In this document: in pieces, positions 8,400 to 16,755 of the stretch
How positions within the stretch are numbered: the stretch's first letter is position 1
How the letters are laid out: every line of letters begins with the position of its first letter
Assembly: GCA_938007935.1 (NCBI GenBank)
Contig: CALLMD010000007.1
Span: 1-54,839 of the forward strand
DNA: 54,839 nucleotides
Reading direction: 5' to 3'
Source: an uncultured Hellea sp.
GTDB taxonomy: Bacteria > Pseudomonadota > Alphaproteobacteria > Caulobacterales > Maricaulaceae
Position numbers and translations under genes: made by a program
Notes under the pieces: generated by a model
What the model saw: the letters and a program-made list of their open reading frames with translations, nothing else
Database searches by the model: none
Told to the model about the DNA's origin: nothing

Positions 8400-9542
8400 C
8401 TATAAACCCATTTGGCGCACAGCGAGGTCGCGCATTATTTCTTCTGATCCACCGCCAATGGCCATGACTTTAACTTCGCGGTAGATACATTCGACGCGGT
8501 TGCCGCGTAAATAGCCCGCTCCGCCAAGAATTTGCATAGCTTCTGAAGCCACAAACTCCAGCGCCTTAGTCGAGAAAAATTTGGCTTTAGAGAGTTCTGC
8601 CACGGGTATATTACCCTGCTCCATATTCCAGCAGATCATGTTTATATAGCTTTCGACTGCATCAATTTTGGCGGACATATCTGCAATTTTGTGACGAATA
8701 ACTTGGTGTTTAATCAAGGGCTTACCAAAAGTTTCTCGCTGCTGGGCCCATTCAATGGAGTCCTCCAATGCCGCCTTCATCATCCCAAGGCACCCTGCTA
8801 TCAATGATAAGCGCTCATTGTTAAAATTATTCATAATGGCAATGAAGCCATAATCTTCCTGACCCATCAAATTTGTTGCTGGTACGCGGCAATCCTCGAA
8901 ATAAAGTGTGGCTTGGTTAGAGGCCCACCAGCCCATTTTTTTAGAGAGTGGTGTCCGTGAAAATCCAGGTGATTCCTTTTCTACAAAAAAGAGCGAAATT
9001 CCCGTTAAGCCTGGCCCGCCTGTCCTTGCGCCAATAACAAAATAATCGGACTCCATACCCCCGGTAATGAAAGTTTTAGACCCATTAATGACAAAATGGT
9101 TTCCGTCACGCTTAGCCGTAGTTTCAAGGCTGGCAACATCAGAGCCGCCGCCAGGCTCGGTAATTCCAAGGCTAGAACCTTTTTTACCCAAAACAATGTC
9201 TTTGAGAACACGGTCACGTATTTCAGGTGCAGCCAAACGCTGAATAGGGTCAAGCGATATACCGCGCCCACCAACCGCCGCGCCAACGCCGCCAACGCCA
9301 CATTTCGCCATTTCCTCTGCCGCAATAGCCCGCATGAAAGGGTCGTCAAAACCAAGCCCTCCATATTCTTCATCTATCCCAAAACCGAAAAAACCAAGAG
9401 CGCCCAATTTTTCATGTAATTCCCATGGCACATTCCCAGCTTCATCCCATTCAAATGCATGGGGCCGAATTTCTTTGTCTACAAAATTTTTAATAGTCTC
9501 ACGAAAGGCAACGCGTTGCTCATTCTCGAAAGGACTCTTCAT
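8400..9542 (-). CDS. Acyl-CoA dehydrogenase
   Basis: The 380-aa protein has the three ACAD folds: the helical N-terminus (QRVAFRETIKNFVDKEIRPH), the FAD-contact strand region (LGITEPGGGSDVASLETTA, FITGG) and the C-terminal four-helix domain (QRETFGKPLIKHQ). It oxidises an acyl-CoA to the trans-2-enoyl-CoA and passes electrons to ETF. Near the C-terminus the usual 'IYEGT' glutamate is replaced by AIGGGSEEIM. Similar Gly-rich versions occur in long-chain/isovaleryl-type enzymes, whose catalytic Glu sits on an earlier helix; I infer this subgroup. It is the first gene of the operon with the acyl-CoA ligase. A strong palindrome lies 51 bp upstream of the ATG. Confidence 0.93.
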   Translation of the reverse strand: MKSPFENEQRVAFRETIKNFVDKEIRPHAFEWDEAGNVPWELHEKLGALGFFGFGIDEEYGGLGFDDPFMRAIAAEEMAKCGVGGVGAAVGGRGISLDPIQRLAAPEIRDRVLKDIVLGKKGSSLGITEPGGGSDVASLETTAKRDGNHFVINGSKTFITGGMESDYFVIGARTGGPGLTGISLFFVEKESPGFSRTPLSKKMGWWASNQATLYFEDCRVPATNLMGQEDYGFIAIMNNFNNERLSLIAGCLGMMKAALEDSIEWAQQRETFGKPLIKHQVIRHKIADMSAKIDAVESYINMICWNMEQGNIPVAELSKAKFFSTKALEFVASEAMQILGGAGYLRGNRVECIYREVKVMAIGGGSEEIMRDLAVRQMGL

Positions 9543-9592
9543 ATCTCACCCGAAGTTTATTGTTATTTTTTGAATATGCCTCTTTCTCCAGC

Positions 9593-9612
9593 ATATGCAA
9601 CTGTTTGCATAT
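9593..9612. promoter_or_regulatory. Operator-like palindrome ATATGCAA-CTGT-TTGCATAT
   Basis: A perfect 8+8 inverted repeat with a 4-nt spacer stands 51 bp upstream of the acyl-CoA dehydrogenase start and 77 bp upstream of the divergent lipoprotein gene. Its core (ATGCAA-N4-TTGCAT) is identical to the site before the TonB receptor gene. It is therefore the best candidate for an operator controlling the acyl-CoA operon. Confidence 0.6.
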
Positions 9613-9654
9613 ATCTTTGAAACTAATCTACTATTTTCAAGATGCCATTTGGGT

Positions 9655-9683
9655 TTGTAGCTAAATCTTTGCTACGCTATAGC
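9655..9683 (+). promoter_or_regulatory. Sigma-70-like promoter of the lipoprotein gene
   Basis: TTGTAG (9655-9660), a 17-nt spacer and TATAGC (9678-9683) resemble -35 and -10 boxes. The expected transcription start is about base 9690, on top of the ATG at 9689. The -10 lies within a small palindrome, CGCTATAGCG. This would give a leaderless mRNA. Confidence 0.35.
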
Positions 9684-9688
9684 GAGAT

Positions 9689-10135
9689 ATGAAGAATATT
9701 ATTGTTACATCTATAGCCGCCATATCATGTTTAACCACTGGAGGGTGCGCAAGCACGCCAAAACCTGAGAAAGTTTGCACTTCAGAATGGATAAGTAAAC
9801 GCTCTGACAAAGCCTTAGATAGAATCGAATCTAAAGCAGGCCGCTCAATTAAGGCCTTAACTAAAGCTGCTGAGAGCTGGGCCCGTGGGAAAAAGCCTAA
9901 TTTATTTCAAATGATGGCACTACAGAACTCATTTAAAGGTCTTGAGAAAGAACTTAAATATGGGCGCGGTATGAAAGATTTAAAAACATTGGCTTCCACC
10001 TGTGAAAATCCCAAAATTATTACAGACGCTATGGGAGGCTTTTTGCGCAAACAAGGCCTGCCTGATAATATGATTAAATTCATTGAAGGATTTGAACCTT
10101 ATCAACGACTCATTAGTCCAAATATTGAGACATAA
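9689..10135 (+). CDS. Small putative lipoprotein, function unknown
   Basis: This 148-aa protein starts with a lipoprotein-type signal (hydrophobic run then TTGGCAS, with Cys20 as the likely lipidated residue). The mature part is basic and helical (KSAGRSIKALTKAAESWARG-like stretches) with two further Cys residues. I do not recognise the family. There is no Shine-Dalgarno sequence before the ATG, and the putative promoter places transcription at the start codon. It is followed 53 bp later by trhO on the same strand. Confidence 0.65.
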   Translation: MKNIIVTSIAAISCLTTGGCASTPKPEKVCTSEWISKRSDKALDRIESKAGRSIKALTKAAESWARGKKPNLFQMMALQNSFKGLEKELKYGRGMKDLKTLASTCENPKIITDAMGGFLRKQGLPDNMIKFIEGFEPYQRLISPNIET

Positions 10136-10188
10136 AAAACGGCTCAATTGTTGACCAAATAAGCCCGCAGACTTAAAGGGACGCAATT

Positions 10189-11115
10189 ATGACTTACTGC
10201 GTCGCTGCACTCTATCACTTTACTCGTTTGGCTGATTACGAACAGCTCAAAGCGCCTTTGCAAGACATGTGCGAAATGCTGGGAATTAAAGGTACTCTCC
10301 TATTGGCATATGAAGGCATAAACGGAACTATTGCTGGAACAGATACAGCAATTACTCAGCTTTTGGACTTCCTTAAATCCGACCCTAGGCTACGCAGTTT
10401 AGAACATAAAGAATCACGCTCTGAGGAGATGCCGTTTTACCGCATGAAAACGCGGCTCAAACGAGAAATCGTTACTATGGGCGTCGATGGAATTGATCCT
10501 AATGAAGTTGTTGGCACCTATGTTGAGCCCAAAGATTGGAATGATTTAATTTCTGATCCAGACGTAGTTCTCATTGACACACGTAATGATTATGAAGTTG
10601 AAATTGGAACATTTAGAGGCGCACTAAATCCCGACACACAAACCTTTAGAGAGTTTCCGCAATGGGTCGAGGATAATCGAGACAAAATCACCAAGCCTAA
10701 AGTGGCAATGTTTTGCACTGGCGGAATAAGATGTGAAAAAGCCAGCTCTTTCATGAAGTTAAACGGGTTTGATGAAGTTTATCATCTAAAAGGCGGCATT
10801 CTCAAATACTTGGAAACACAACCAAAAGAAGAAAGCCTTTGGGACGGTGATTGCTTCGTCTTTGACCAGCGCGTAGCTGTAAAGCATGGGTTAGAACAAG
10901 CGGAATATGACCAATGTTATGCCTGTCGTTATCCTATAACTGATAAAGAAAAACAGTCGCCCCTATATATCAAAGGCGTGTCATGCCCGCGCTGCCATAA
11001 TAAAATGAGCGAAGAGCAACGTCAGCGTTTTGCGCAAAGACAAAAACAAATTGACCTCGCAAAATCCCGTGGTGAAATACACCTTGGCCGCAAGATGAAT
11101 AGTAACATCAAGTGA
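10189..11115 (+). CDS. trhO: tRNA uridine-34 5-hydroxylase (rhodanese-like)
   Basis: The 308-aa protein matches the TrhO/YceA family in length and order. It has an N-terminal ferredoxin-like acylphosphatase-type domain ([16 protein letters not shown]), a rhodanese domain with the active-site loop [12 protein letters not shown], and a C-terminal Cys-rich segment (CYACRYPI ... CPRCHNKM) likely to bind zinc. The family hydroxylates U34 of several tRNAs using molecular oxygen, the first step towards cmo5U/mo5U. The sequence GGGACGCAATT precedes the ATG. The stop codon overlaps the start of the next gene by 4 bp, indicating translational coupling. Confidence 0.93.
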   Translation: MTYCVAALYHFTRLADYEQLKAPLQDMCEMLGIKGTLLLAYEGINGTIAGTDTAITQLLDFLKSDPRLRSLEHKESRSEEMPFYRMKTRLKREIVTMGVDGIDPNEVVGTYVEPKDWNDLISDPDVVLIDTRNDYEVEIGTFRGALNPDTQTFREFPQWVEDNRDKITKPKVAMFCTGGIRCEKASSFMKLNGFDEVYHLKGGILKYLETQPKEESLWDGDCFVFDQRVAVKHGLEQAEYDQCYACRYPITDKEKQSPLYIKGVSCPRCHNKMSEEQRQRFAQRQKQIDLAKSRGEIHLGRKMNSNIK

Positions 11116-11744
11116 GTGCAATCCTATATTCCTTTAGGCGTTGCCCCTACGCAATGCGCGGACGGATGGCATTGCATATAAGCGGCTTAGCTTTTGAGCA
11201 CCGTGAAGTTATTCTTAGAGACAAACCTAAGCATATGCTTGAAACATCCCCCAAAGGTACCGTGCCAGTTTACATCACAAAAAATGGAAAAGTGATTGAT
11301 GAAAGCTTGGATCTAATGCGCTACGCATTAGCAAAAAATGACCCTTTAAACTGGCTGGAATGCAACGAGGCTGAAGCTGATGCTCTTCTCGCTGTCAATG
11401 ATGGCCCCTTTAAGTATAATCTTGATCGCTACAAATATGCGAGCCGCTACAACAAGGATGCAGAACGCGGAGATGTTGACCTCTCTCACCGCAATGCGGC
11501 TGAGACACATCTAAAACCACTAGAAAATCGCCTTTCTAAAACGCCCTACCTATTAGGAGGCCAGCAAAGCTACGCTGATATTGCGATATTCCCCTTCATA
11601 CGCCAATTTGCGAATACGGATGTGGACTGGTGGATGAATGCGTCATACGAAAACTTACGGCAATGGCTCAGCAGGCATATAGAATCCAAACTGTTCAAAA
11701 CCATTATGAAGAAGCATCCACAATGGGTTCCCAAACAAATTTGA
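11112..11744 (+). CDS. Glutathione S-transferase family protein
   Basis: The 210-aa protein starts at a GTG overlapping the trhO stop. It has an N-terminal thioredoxin fold with a CPYA motif (Cys11, in [15 protein letters not shown]), as in omega-class and glutaredoxin-like transferases. The glutathione-binding segment is PKGTVPVY...DESLDLMRY. The C-terminal helical domain includes the N-capping motif [16 protein letters not shown] catalytic cysteine rather than Ser/Tyr implies thiol-transfer or dehydroascorbate-reductase-type chemistry more than conjugation. Coupling to trhO may only be transcriptional. Confidence 0.88.
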   Translation: MSAILYSFRRCPYAMRGRMALHISGLAFEHREVILRDKPKHMLETSPKGTVPVYITKNGKVIDESLDLMRYALAKNDPLNWLECNEAEADALLAVNDGPFKYNLDRYKYASRYNKDAERGDVDLSHRNAAETHLKPLENRLSKTPYLLGGQQSYADIAIFPFIRQFANTDVDWWMNASYENLRQWLSRHIESKLFKTIMKKHPQWVPKQI

Positions 11745-11812
11745 GCTACTTAAATGCCATTATTTGAACAAAATCTTACGCTTTATTGTTCTCTAATGGT
11801 TGGGAGGCCTGA

Positions 11813-13036
11813 ATGCGTATTGTATGGCTAGCAATTATAACGATTATTTTTACGTCTCTCAGTTCCTTGAGCCATGCACAATTTGAAGATTTAGGCGGAA
11901 TTATTGAAGAGATTATCAAGGGTTCCCAAATCCCAGGCCAGACTCCGATTTACGAAGATACAGCAATTGAGACTATTCCGGTAACAATAATCTATGATGT
12001 GCCTGTTCCACTTGATGATCATACCCTCACCTTATCAGCTTATACTCCGCATGATCCCTCTGGCATATCTAAAGACACTCAACTTTTAGGCCAAACGCGG
12101 TTAATGATGAACGGATTAAGCCCCCCCGTAAAACTAGGCCTGACTATTCCCAGTGCTATGACCAAAGATCTGACATTCATTCGCATAAGTGCTGAAATCC
12201 ACGATACAAATAATAATCGAGTGATGATACATGAACGTGAAGGCATATTTCGCGGCTCAGAGCCCCCGTCCTTAACGCTTATATCCGCGTCCCAATCAGC
12301 CCCCATATCCAAAGCCCCTGAAATTTCTGTTCTGGAGCTTATCAATGGAGAGGTCTTTATCCGAGATAAAGCCCGTGTGCCAAATAATGGAACACTGACG
12401 ATTCAACTATTAGAAAATGCTCTAGCAGGCGGGCGGGCGCTCTCAATCGCTGCTGAAAAGACCATCTCCATTGAACAAAATTACCCCCCCTATGCCTTTA
12501 CATTAGAGAGAGGGTTAGTTGCAGGAAATCACCCCAATGTCCTCTCACTAAAGGCCTGGATAACCGACTGGGCGGGCCGCAAAACACATGTTTTAAGAAA
12601 GCCCGTTTCTTATAATGGCCCCGACACCCAATATAAAATCATTTTAGATGCTTTAGCGCAGGGCAACCAGACTTCCGCGGGTAAACATTTAAATCCTGCC
12701 TTAATGGCTCAAACTCTTATAGAGGGTGAAGCCTTTTTTGATCCTAGAAATGGCATCCCTAGAGAGGCAAAAATGAAAGTGACTTTAAGTAAAAGCATTG
12801 GGGCTTTTGGAGAAAACCCAACTTTGGCAACTCAAACCATCATTGTTAACGCGCGGGACACCCGCATCCCTTTCTCGCTCTCAACGGCGAGTACAAATTT
12901 CGACCCATTCATTCCAGCCCCGATTCTAAAATTGGAGATAATAGATAGCCGTGGGAATATTTATTATGACAGCGGTGACATTGTGGCTGTGGAAGGGGTT
13001 CAAATGGTACAACTTTACGCAAGACGTGGTTTTTAA
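11813..13036 (+). CDS. Secreted protein with three YbaY/YscW-like domains
   Basis: The 407-aa protein has a signal peptide (cleavage after SHA22). Three segments (about 53-145, 170-275 and 290-400) each show the pattern of the YbaY/YscW beta-sandwich family: a strand 'V.G.V.....PPNA.LTV.L', a middle 'A..TI.I....P..F.L' and a closing 'L...I.D..G...Y'. Clear examples are ARVPNNGTLTIQLLE and PILKLEIIDSRGNIYYDSGD. Family members are usually single-domain envelope lipoproteins or pilotins, so a three-domain version without a lipobox is unusual. It lies alone 68 bp after the GST gene, and its function is unknown. Confidence 0.6.
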   Translation: MRIVWLAIITIIFTSLSSLSHAQFEDLGGIIEEIIKGSQIPGQTPIYEDTAIETIPVTIIYDVPVPLDDHTLTLSAYTPHDPSGISKDTQLLGQTRLMMNGLSPPVKLGLTIPSAMTKDLTFIRISAEIHDTNNNRVMIHEREGIFRGSEPPSLTLISASQSAPISKAPEISVLELINGEVFIRDKARVPNNGTLTIQLLENALAGGRALSIAAEKTISIEQNYPPYAFTLERGLVAGNHPNVLSLKAWITDWAGRKTHVLRKPVSYNGPDTQYKIILDALAQGNQTSAGKHLNPALMAQTLIEGEAFFDPRNGIPREAKMKVTLSKSIGAFGENPTLATQTIIVNARDTRIPFSLSTASTNFDPFIPAPILKLEIIDSRGNIYYDSGDIVAVEGVQMVQLYARRGF

Positions 13037-13120
13037 GTAAAATTGGCCTAATTTCGGCCTAAATCCGCTTGTTTGTTACAAAAACCGTGACTAGGCTAAT
13101 CTTCAGGATAAGGAGATTTT

Positions 13121-14926
13121 ATGGGCCATGTGACACCGACGGATGTCAATAATCCGGATTATTTTCACAAAGTTGTCGACTGCCAATGGGCCTGTCCAGC
13201 ACATACGCCTGTACCCGCTTATATCCGTCATATTGCAAATGGTGAATATAGCGAAGCCTATCTTTTAAACCGAGCCTCAAATGTATTTCCGGGCGTTCTC
13301 GGGCGGGTCTGTGATCGCCCATGTGAACCTGCATGCCGCCGCACACGCGTTGAAGAGAAAGCTGTCGCCATTTGCCGACTAAAACGCGTCGCTGCTGACC
13401 ACAAGGACGACATCAAAAAACACTTACCAAAAAAACCCGACAAAACGAATGGTAAGCGTATAGCGCTAATTGGCGCGGGGCCTGCCTCTTTCACCGTCGC
13501 AAATGATCTCGCACCTTTAGGCTATGAGTGCACAATTTTTGAAAAGCTACCAAAACCTGGCGGATTAATGCGGTCAAACATCCCAGCTTTTAGGCTTCCT
13601 GAAGAAGTCCTGATGGAAGAAATAAATTACATACTAGATATGGGCGTCGATTTAAAATTAAACACACCTGTCGAAAGCATGTCATCATTTTTAGAGGAAG
13701 GCTATGATGCTGTCTTTGTAGGCACGGGCGCGCCCAAAGGTAAAAACCTAGACCTTCCAGGAAGATGGGATGCAAAAGAAGGCATCCACATTGGAATTGA
13801 TTGGCTCGAATCTGTCGCCTTTGAACATACAGACAAAATAGGCCGTGAGGTTTTAATCATAGGGGTTGGAAACACAGCAATGGATTGCTGTCGAACGTCG
13901 CTTCGCCTTGGCGCGAAATCCGTCAAAGTTATGGCTCGAAAGCCACGCGCATTCTTCAAGGCTTCCGAGTGGGAACTAGAAGATGCAGAAGAAGAAAATG
14001 TCGATATTCTTGTCAACCATTCTCCCAAAGCCTTCATAACTGAAAATGGCAAACTTGTGGGTATGTCGTTCGACCTTATGGAATATGACATAGAAAACGG
14101 ACGTATCACAGATCAACGAGTTACGGGCGAAAAAATCATTCCTTGTACGGATGTTATTCTTGCGATTGGACAGGAAAACGCATTTCCTTGGATCGAAAAA
14201 GATACTGGAATCGAGTTTGATAAATGGGACGTTCCGATTGTGGATGCTGTTACATTTAAATCAACTAAATCAGGTGTATTTTTCGGAGGAGATTCTGCCT
14301 TTGGACCTAAAAACATTATTTGGGCCGTTGAACATGGTCATCAAGCAGCCATTTCCATACATAACCATTGCCAAGGCATTCCACTCACAAAACGTAAACC
14401 CGATGAGGTTGAGTTAAAGAGTACAAAAATGGGCATGTTCGAATGGCGGTATTCAAATTCATATGATGGGTCTGAACGCCGAAAAATGGAACACATTGAT
14501 CTCGTTGATCGGTTTAAGAAACTTGATACAGAAGTCGAACTTGGTTTTTCACCTGAGCAAATCGCAACAGAAGTCCAGCGATGTTTGAATTGTGATGTGC
14601 ATACTGTTTTTGACGCGCCTAAATGTACCGAATGTGATGCCTGCATTGATATTTGCCCGGTTGAATGTCTGACGATCACAGAAAACGCGGAAAGCGAAGA
14701 AGCTCTTAGAACAGCCTTACCCTCTAGTGAAGCCCCTGATGGACAAGCTTTATATGTGTCCACAGATTTACCTCTTACTGGACGCGTCATGATTAAAGAT
14801 GAAAATATATGTCTGCACTGTGGATTATGCGCTGAGCGCTGTCCAACAGCGGCATGGGACATGTCTGAAGGTATAGTTCATATTCCGCATGCTCAAGATC
14901 AAGACTTTGCGGAGGCCGCTGAATGA
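13121..14926 (+). CDS. GltD-like FAD/iron-sulfur NAD(P)H oxidoreductase subunit
   Basis: The 601-aa protein has AAGGAG before the ATG. Its N-terminal part resembles the GltD iron-sulfur domain (CQWACPAHTPVPAYI, CDRPCEPACRR). An FAD Rossmann motif follows (GAGPASFTVANDL, then EKLPKPGGLMR), then an NAD(P)-binding motif (IGVGNTAMDCCR, with arginines downstream suiting NADPH). The C-terminus adds two ferredoxin-type clusters (CTECDACIDICP and CLHCGLCAERCP). It would pass electrons between NAD(P)H and the 2-oxoacid oxidoreductase encoded next, with its own clusters acting as a built-in ferredoxin. As I recall, a comparable three-subunit 2-oxoglutarate:NADP+ oxidoreductase is known from Azoarcus evansii. 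The stop overlaps the next start by 4 bp. Confidence 0.85.
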   Translation: MGHVTPTDVNNPDYFHKVVDCQWACPAHTPVPAYIRHIANGEYSEAYLLNRASNVFPGVLGRVCDRPCEPACRRTRVEEKAVAICRLKRVAADHKDDIKKHLPKKPDKTNGKRIALIGAGPASFTVANDLAPLGYECTIFEKLPKPGGLMRSNIPAFRLPEEVLMEEINYILDMGVDLKLNTPVESMSSFLEEGYDAVFVGTGAPKGKNLDLPGRWDAKEGIHIGIDWLESVAFEHTDKIGREVLIIGVGNTAMDCCRTSLRLGAKSVKVMARKPRAFFKASEWELEDAEEENVDILVNHSPKAFITENGKLVGMSFDLMEYDIENGRITDQRVTGEKIIPCTDVILAIGQENAFPWIEKDTGIEFDKWDVPIVDAVTFKSTKSGVFFGGDSAFGPKNIIWAVEHGHQAAISIHNHCQGIPLTKRKPDEVELKSTKMGMFEWRYSNSYDGSERRKMEHIDLVDRFKKLDTEVELGFSPEQIATEVQRCLNCDVHTVFDAPKCTECDACIDICPVECLTITENAESEEALRTALPSSEAPDGQALYVSTDLPLTGRVMIKDENICLHCGLCAERCPTAAWDMSEGIVHIPHAQDQDFAEAAE

Positions 14927-16755
14927 ATGAAGTAATGTCTGCGGGCGTCAATGATTTTGTTATAAAAATCGGGACGGTCAATGGAACCGGTTCGGCGTCT
15001 GCCAATGAACTCCTGATGAAAACTATTTTTCGTATGGGTGTGCCTGTAGTTGGGAAAAATATATTCCCCTCTAATATTCAGGGCCTTCCAACTTGGTACG
15101 AAATCCGCGTAACGGGCGAAGGCTATGCGGGACGCTCTGGTGACGTTCACCTCATGGTTGCAATGAACCCCGAAAGTTACGAGCGCGACTTGGCTGAACT
15201 CAGCCCAGGCGGGGTGTTACTTTATGATAGTACATGGCCGCGCCCACATTTTATGAGCCGTTCTGATATCACTGTTATTGGGGTGCCGCTATCCAGCATG
15301 TGTAATGACGCTTTCGAGGTTGCGAGATCGCGCATCCTCATGAAAAATATGGCTTATGTCGGCGCTTGTGCAGCTCTTCTTGATCTCGATGTCGATATCA
15401 TTCACGGCCTCGTAGATGGAATGTTTGAGAAGAAACAAAAGCTAATTCCAGCCAATAGGCAGGCCGTGGCGTTAGGTTTCGACTATGTGAAAAAGAATTA
15501 TGAAACGCCTCTTCCGTTCAGGGTCAAAGCTCTGAATAAAACCAAGGGCAAAATCATGGTCGATGGTAACACCGCTGCTGGTCTGGGTTGTGTATATGCA
15601 GGCGCTACCTTTGGCTCTTGGTATCCCATTACTCCTTCGACGTCTCTTATGGACGGTTTCGCCAATTACTGCGCTCAATTGCGCGTTCACCCCGAAACTG
15701 GTGAAAACCTTTATTGTATTATCCAAGCTGAAGATGAACTTGCGGCGGCAGGGATGGCGATGGGCGCGGCGTGGAACGGGGCGCGTGCTTTCACGCCAAC
15801 ATCAGGGGCTGGCATTTCTTTGATGAGTGAATTTATTGGGTTTGCTTATTATTCTGAAGTTGGCCTTGTCTATTTTGATATTCAGCGCGTTGGCCCCTCA
15901 ACAGGCATGCCAACGCGCACGCAACAATGCGATATAAACTTGACAGCCTATGCCAGTCATGGGGACACGAAACATATTGTTGTTTACCCAGCCAATCCGA
16001 GTGAATGCTTTACGATGGCAGCAGATGCATTTGATTTAGCCGAAAGATTTCAAACGCCAGTATTCTTCCTCTCAGATCTGGATATTGGCATGAATGACTG
16101 GATGGTTGACGAACTTGAATGGGATAAAAATTATATACCCGATCGCGGCAAAATTATGAGTTCAGATCAACTCAAAGAAATTAAACAATTTGAAAGATAT
16201 CTGGACATTGACGGCGATCATATACCTTACAGAACCCTGCCAGGCACAGACCCAAAAGGCGCATTTTTCTTAAGAGGATCAGGTCACAATAAACACGGTA
16301 AGTATACTGAAATTAGTGAGGAATATCAGGAAGTGGTTGACCGCTTAATTCTTAAATGGAAGAGCGCCGCCGACTTTGTACCTCAGCCTATTGTTACAAA
16401 GGCAAAACAAAAAGCGCCTTATGGCATTATAGCTATTGGGAGTAGTGACGGGGCGGTTAAAGAAGCCTGTGACAAGCTCGCAAATGAAGGCATCCATTTA
16501 GACTATATGCGTCTTCGCGCCTTCCCCTTCCCGCAATCTGTGGAGGATTTCATTATGAGCCACGAGAAGGTTTTTGTTATCGAGCAAAACAGAGATGCTC
16601 AGCTAATGAATCTATTGATTGCGGAAACCGAGGTTCTCAAAAGCAGTCTTGTTTCGATAAAATATTATGCAGGACAACCTTTGGGCTACCGTTTTGTCCA
16701 TCAAGCCTTAACTGATGAACTTGCTAAGCTCTCTCAGCAAAGGAAATCCGCATGA
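14923..16755 (+). CDS. korA: 2-oxoacid:acceptor oxidoreductase alpha subunit (gamma-alpha fusion)
   Basis: The 610-aa protein joins a gamma-type domain (about 1-190, KIGTVNGTGSASANELL, EIRVTGEGYAGRSGDVHL) to the pyrimidine-binding alpha domain (GNTAAGLGCVYAGATFGSWYPITPST) and a transketolase-C-like end (APYGIIAIGSSDGAVKEA). This is the organisation of KorA, which with KorB converts 2-oxoglutarate, CoA and an oxidised electron carrier to succinyl-CoA and CO2. Substrate choice within the family (2-oxoglutarate, pyruvate or branched 2-oxoacids) is inferred from gene order, not proven. It overlaps both neighbours by 4 bp (ATGA), so the three subunits are made in a coupled way. Confidence 0.9.
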   Translation: MNEVMSAGVNDFVIKIGTVNGTGSASANELLMKTIFRMGVPVVGKNIFPSNIQGLPTWYEIRVTGEGYAGRSGDVHLMVAMNPESYERDLAELSPGGVLLYDSTWPRPHFMSRSDITVIGVPLSSMCNDAFEVARSRILMKNMAYVGACAALLDLDVDIIHGLVDGMFEKKQKLIPANRQAVALGFDYVKKNYETPLPFRVKALNKTKGKIMVDGNTAAGLGCVYAGATFGSWYPITPSTSLMDGFANYCAQLRVHPETGENLYCIIQAEDELAAAGMAMGAAWNGARAFTPTSGAGISLMSEFIGFAYYSEVGLVYFDIQRVGPSTGMPTRTQQCDINLTAYASHGDTKHIVVYPANPSECFTMAADAFDLAERFQTPVFFLSDLDIGMNDWMVDELEWDKNYIPDRGKIMSSDQLKEIKQFERYLDIDGDHIPYRTLPGTDPKGAFFLRGSGHNKHGKYTEISEEYQEVVDRLILKWKSAADFVPQPIVTKAKQKAPYGIIAIGSSDGAVKEACDKLANEGIHLDYMRLRAFPFPQSVEDFIMSHEKVFVIEQNRDAQLMNLLIAETEVLKSSLVSIKYYAGQPLGYRFVHQALTDELAKLSQQRKSA

